Positions 30,780 to 33,310 of a DNA stretch of 33,310 nucleotides are shown here, one piece after another. Source of the DNA: Acanthaster planci (taxonomy: Eukaryota; Echinodermata; Asteroidea; Valvatida; Acanthasteridae); contig NW_019091359.1 of the NCBI RefSeq assembly GCF_001949145.1, positions 3,145,603-3,178,912 on the forward strand, given 5' to 3'. Position numbers and translations under genes: made by a program. Within the stretch, counting starts at the first letter, position 1. Each line of letters begins with the position of its first letter. The notes under the pieces were generated by a model, which did no database searches, was not told where the DNA came from, and saw only the letters and a list, made by a program, of their open reading frames with translations.

Positions 30780-33310
30780 CTGAAGCAAGAAAGAACAAGA
30801 AAATATCAATGAAAAAGCACAGCGCACAAAACCCAGAAATTACTGAGCTTCCAACCAACAAAATTCTGACCAAGTATTCCTAAGATTTATTTTCCTTGAA
30901 AAATAGCAAAATTATTAGCTACCCATTTTGTGAAATGCTAACCAGACAAGTGTTGTTAATGTACATGTACACAGCTTTCAAAATGTATGTACTGTACATG
31001 TACACAATAATGCTTTGTGTACACAGTGTGCTTTTCACTGTCAGTGAACATCACTGTAAAGCATGATGTGCATTAATACAATACACATACAGACTATTAC
31101 ATGTACTGAATTAGTACATGAAAAACTGGTGTCCAATGTTGAGCTCATTGAACATGTGCATTTAACCTCTAGCACTTTACTAAAATCGGCTATAAAGTGC
31201 AATTTCACATCTTTATTAAACAAACAGAATGCTCAATGTAAGTTCTTATCTTGATTTCTAAACTTTATCTTCGTTGGTTTCTCGTTTTTGAAATAATGTA
31301 TTTTATCATCTAGGTTTATATTGCTCTTGTGAGGTGCTTTAGGGTATTTTACATAAGTCGCTATAAAAATGTACATGTATTATTCTTATTACACATAAAC
31401 CCCATTATATGATGTGTATTTGAAAAAAAGAAATTTTAACTGTTCATCAATGCCTAGACTGAATAAGTTCCATCGCCCATGCCAATTTCAATGACCTTTT
31501 TGTATTAAACATTGCTCTGACATAGTAACTGTTCAAGATAAATATTAGATAATATACAAGAATGTATACACAGCCGAAGCTATCACTTTGCACCACCATT
31601 TTTATTGATTAAATTCCTGCAGCTGAAAAAAAGGCTAAAGTCTGAACAGATGTTGAATTCAGCACACAGCAGTATCCGAGTTTAGCTGCATACAGTACAG
31701 CGTACATGTACGTAGGCTAGTCTAAACTGTCTGCCAAGTTTAATACATGTTCACATGGGTATACATGTACATGTACATGTAGGCCTATTGTACATTTATG
31801 TATGTATGTAATTATGGATTTGTACCCACTTTGGAGAGAAGGAGTTACTTTACAGAATTCTGGCAAATTTGACATTCACGTATGTGCAAGTACATGTATG
31901 TAAAAATAAGCATCATGTTAACCCAAATGAGGTTTTTTTCTTTGAGTGTATATTAAATCATTTTTTTTGTCTGTGCCCTTCCACGTAAATCAGGTTGGCA
32001 CATATCCCATTCCACCGCTGATTACTTTTATTCATGAAAATGGTACAACCCAGTGTCAACCCAAGTAATCTAGCTCTCTTCTGGGAAGAAAAATGAAAAA
32101 CAAACACTAAAAATGGTTCCACCTCTACTTTTTATTCATATTCACTCACTAGACAAAATAAGCGAAAAATTCAAATTTTGAAACTTCAAATATAAGCGAA
32201 GGGTCCTGTTTGCACCCCTGTAGCACTTCATTGAGTCAACAAATTTTAATGGCATCACGTAACATGTTTAAAGTATAGAGGGTGAACCGTCAGATGAAAC
32301 GAAGAATTCTGAATTTTTTGGGAGGGGGGACTCACCACACAGAGTATAGTATTTGTGTCTAGGAAAATTCACTGAAAAAAGGGTCGTTTATTTCTTTTAC
32401 ACATAAACTAAGATTACAGGATTAATTTCCAACATTTTGGGGTCTTTTGCAAAACTTTTGAACACAGACAAATGCTACAAGTGATCGCTGGTTGTTCAAT
32501 AGCGTGTGCGTCGGCTGTAAGGTGAGTTCATACTCACTGAAAGGCGAGTGCGTAGAAATAGGACTGTGTAGGTTTAGGGGGCCTGATGATATATGTACAG
32601 TAAAGCACACACACATTGTATAAAATGACAGAAGGTAACGACTTCCACACTGTACCAATACAAAATACCTTTTTGGTTGAAATCCATTGTTCATACATGT
32701 GCATGTTTGATACACTGACATGGTCCATTGATCATATTTAAATGATAAAGGCCTTTGGCCAGGGCAGCCCACAGACCAATGCTACCAGTACGTTGGTGGT
32801 TTTGGTATTGAAGACAGAATCATACACCGGTATATTCACTCCAAACATGCTGAATTGAATAATAACCGTGGCTAACTTACAATTACATGTATTCACTACG
32901 GAGATTGGTCTAAACCCACCCACTTCTTTCTAACTCCTATCTTGGGTTTGGAAGATTCTGTAGGATTGAATCAAATCAAGCACAGGGACTGGCTTCCACC
33001 TGCTGGAATACATGTAGCAACTTAAGACATTCGAATAGCCTATCAACGGTCAGGTGCAGAACTAATCGGTACAAATACAGCCTGCTGCCAAACATGACCT
33101 CTCTGTGAAATAAGTATCAATCTGTTTTGTTGGCATTGATTTCCCCTACCCCTACCCCTCCCTGTCACTTCCCCCTTTCTTCCATCCCCCCTCCCCTCCC
33201 CTTCTCATGTCCCCAACACCCTCTCCCCTTCCTTTGATTCAGTGTTAGTGTAATATCTGTGTTGTGTTCATGGTTTTTGTGTGTGTGTGAGTTTGTTTCT
33301 ACATTCAATT
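30780..33310 (-). other. TBC1D25: TBC1D25 upstream intron, no exon found
   Basis: The first coding exon should end in phase 0 just before KCVGFL, but I found no exon of that kind here. The stretch has (TACATG)3TA at 31762-31781, many short TACATG runs and a C-rich tract near the right edge. Confidence 0.5.
33141..33235. repeat. Pyrimidine-rich tract with G-quadruplex potential on the minus strand
   Basis: CCCCTACCCCTACCCCTCCC at 33143-33162 gives four G-runs with 1-2-base loops on the minus strand. More C-runs follow to about 33230, and a TG repeat lies near 33279-33288. Confidence 0.8.

Noticed and set aside
32865-32930. Possible TBC1D25 exon 1 ending at a GTAAGT donor
   Set aside because: The preceding minus-strand sequence has no plausible coding frame leading into KCVGFL.

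Overview
The window is eukaryotic genomic DNA from an intron-rich animal. It is AT-rich, carries GT-AG introns of about 0.4 to 1.9 kb, has many short inverted-repeat elements and scattered palindromic TACATGTA runs, and includes one 271-base assembly gap. The proteins look like invertebrate versions of conserved animal genes. A marine invertebrate deuterostome such as an echinoderm is my best guess, but the species is inference only.

Four genes can be built exon by exon with matching splice phases. (1) Plus strand, 2458-8735, five coding exons: a predicted 487-residue membrane-anchored or secreted protein with a beta-propeller resembling EAR/EPTP repeats. I cannot name it. (2) Minus strand, 16328 down to 10044, six coding exons: a complete 191-residue nicolin-1 (NICN1), a subunit of the tubulin polyglutamylase complex. 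(3) Plus strand, 16890-19680, four coding exons: a complete 125-residue PIERCE1/PIERCE2-type microtubule inner protein of ciliary doublets. (4) Minus strand, 30779 down to 25791, three coding exons: TBC1D25 (OATL1), an autophagy-related Rab GTPase-activating protein. Its first coding exon was not found and probably lies beyond the right edge.

Layout: 1-2457 is upstream sequence with a long inverted repeat. The EAR-like gene and NICN1 are tail to tail, with opposing poly(A) signals only about 60 to 130 bases apart. NICN1 and PIERCE1 are head to head, with 561 bases between start codons and an RFX-type X-box candidate in that interval. Both encode ciliary-microtubule factors, which suggests one shared ciliary promoter. 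PIERCE1 and TBC1D25 are again tail to tail across about 6 kb of non-coding sequence.

The most unusual feature is in the EAR-like gene. A 45-bp minisatellite of 11 copies has grown out of the 3' end of coding exon 4, so each copy carries its own copy of the splice donor. The first five donors preserve the reading frame, so alternative donor choice could add 0, 15, 30, 45 or 60 residues to one propeller loop.
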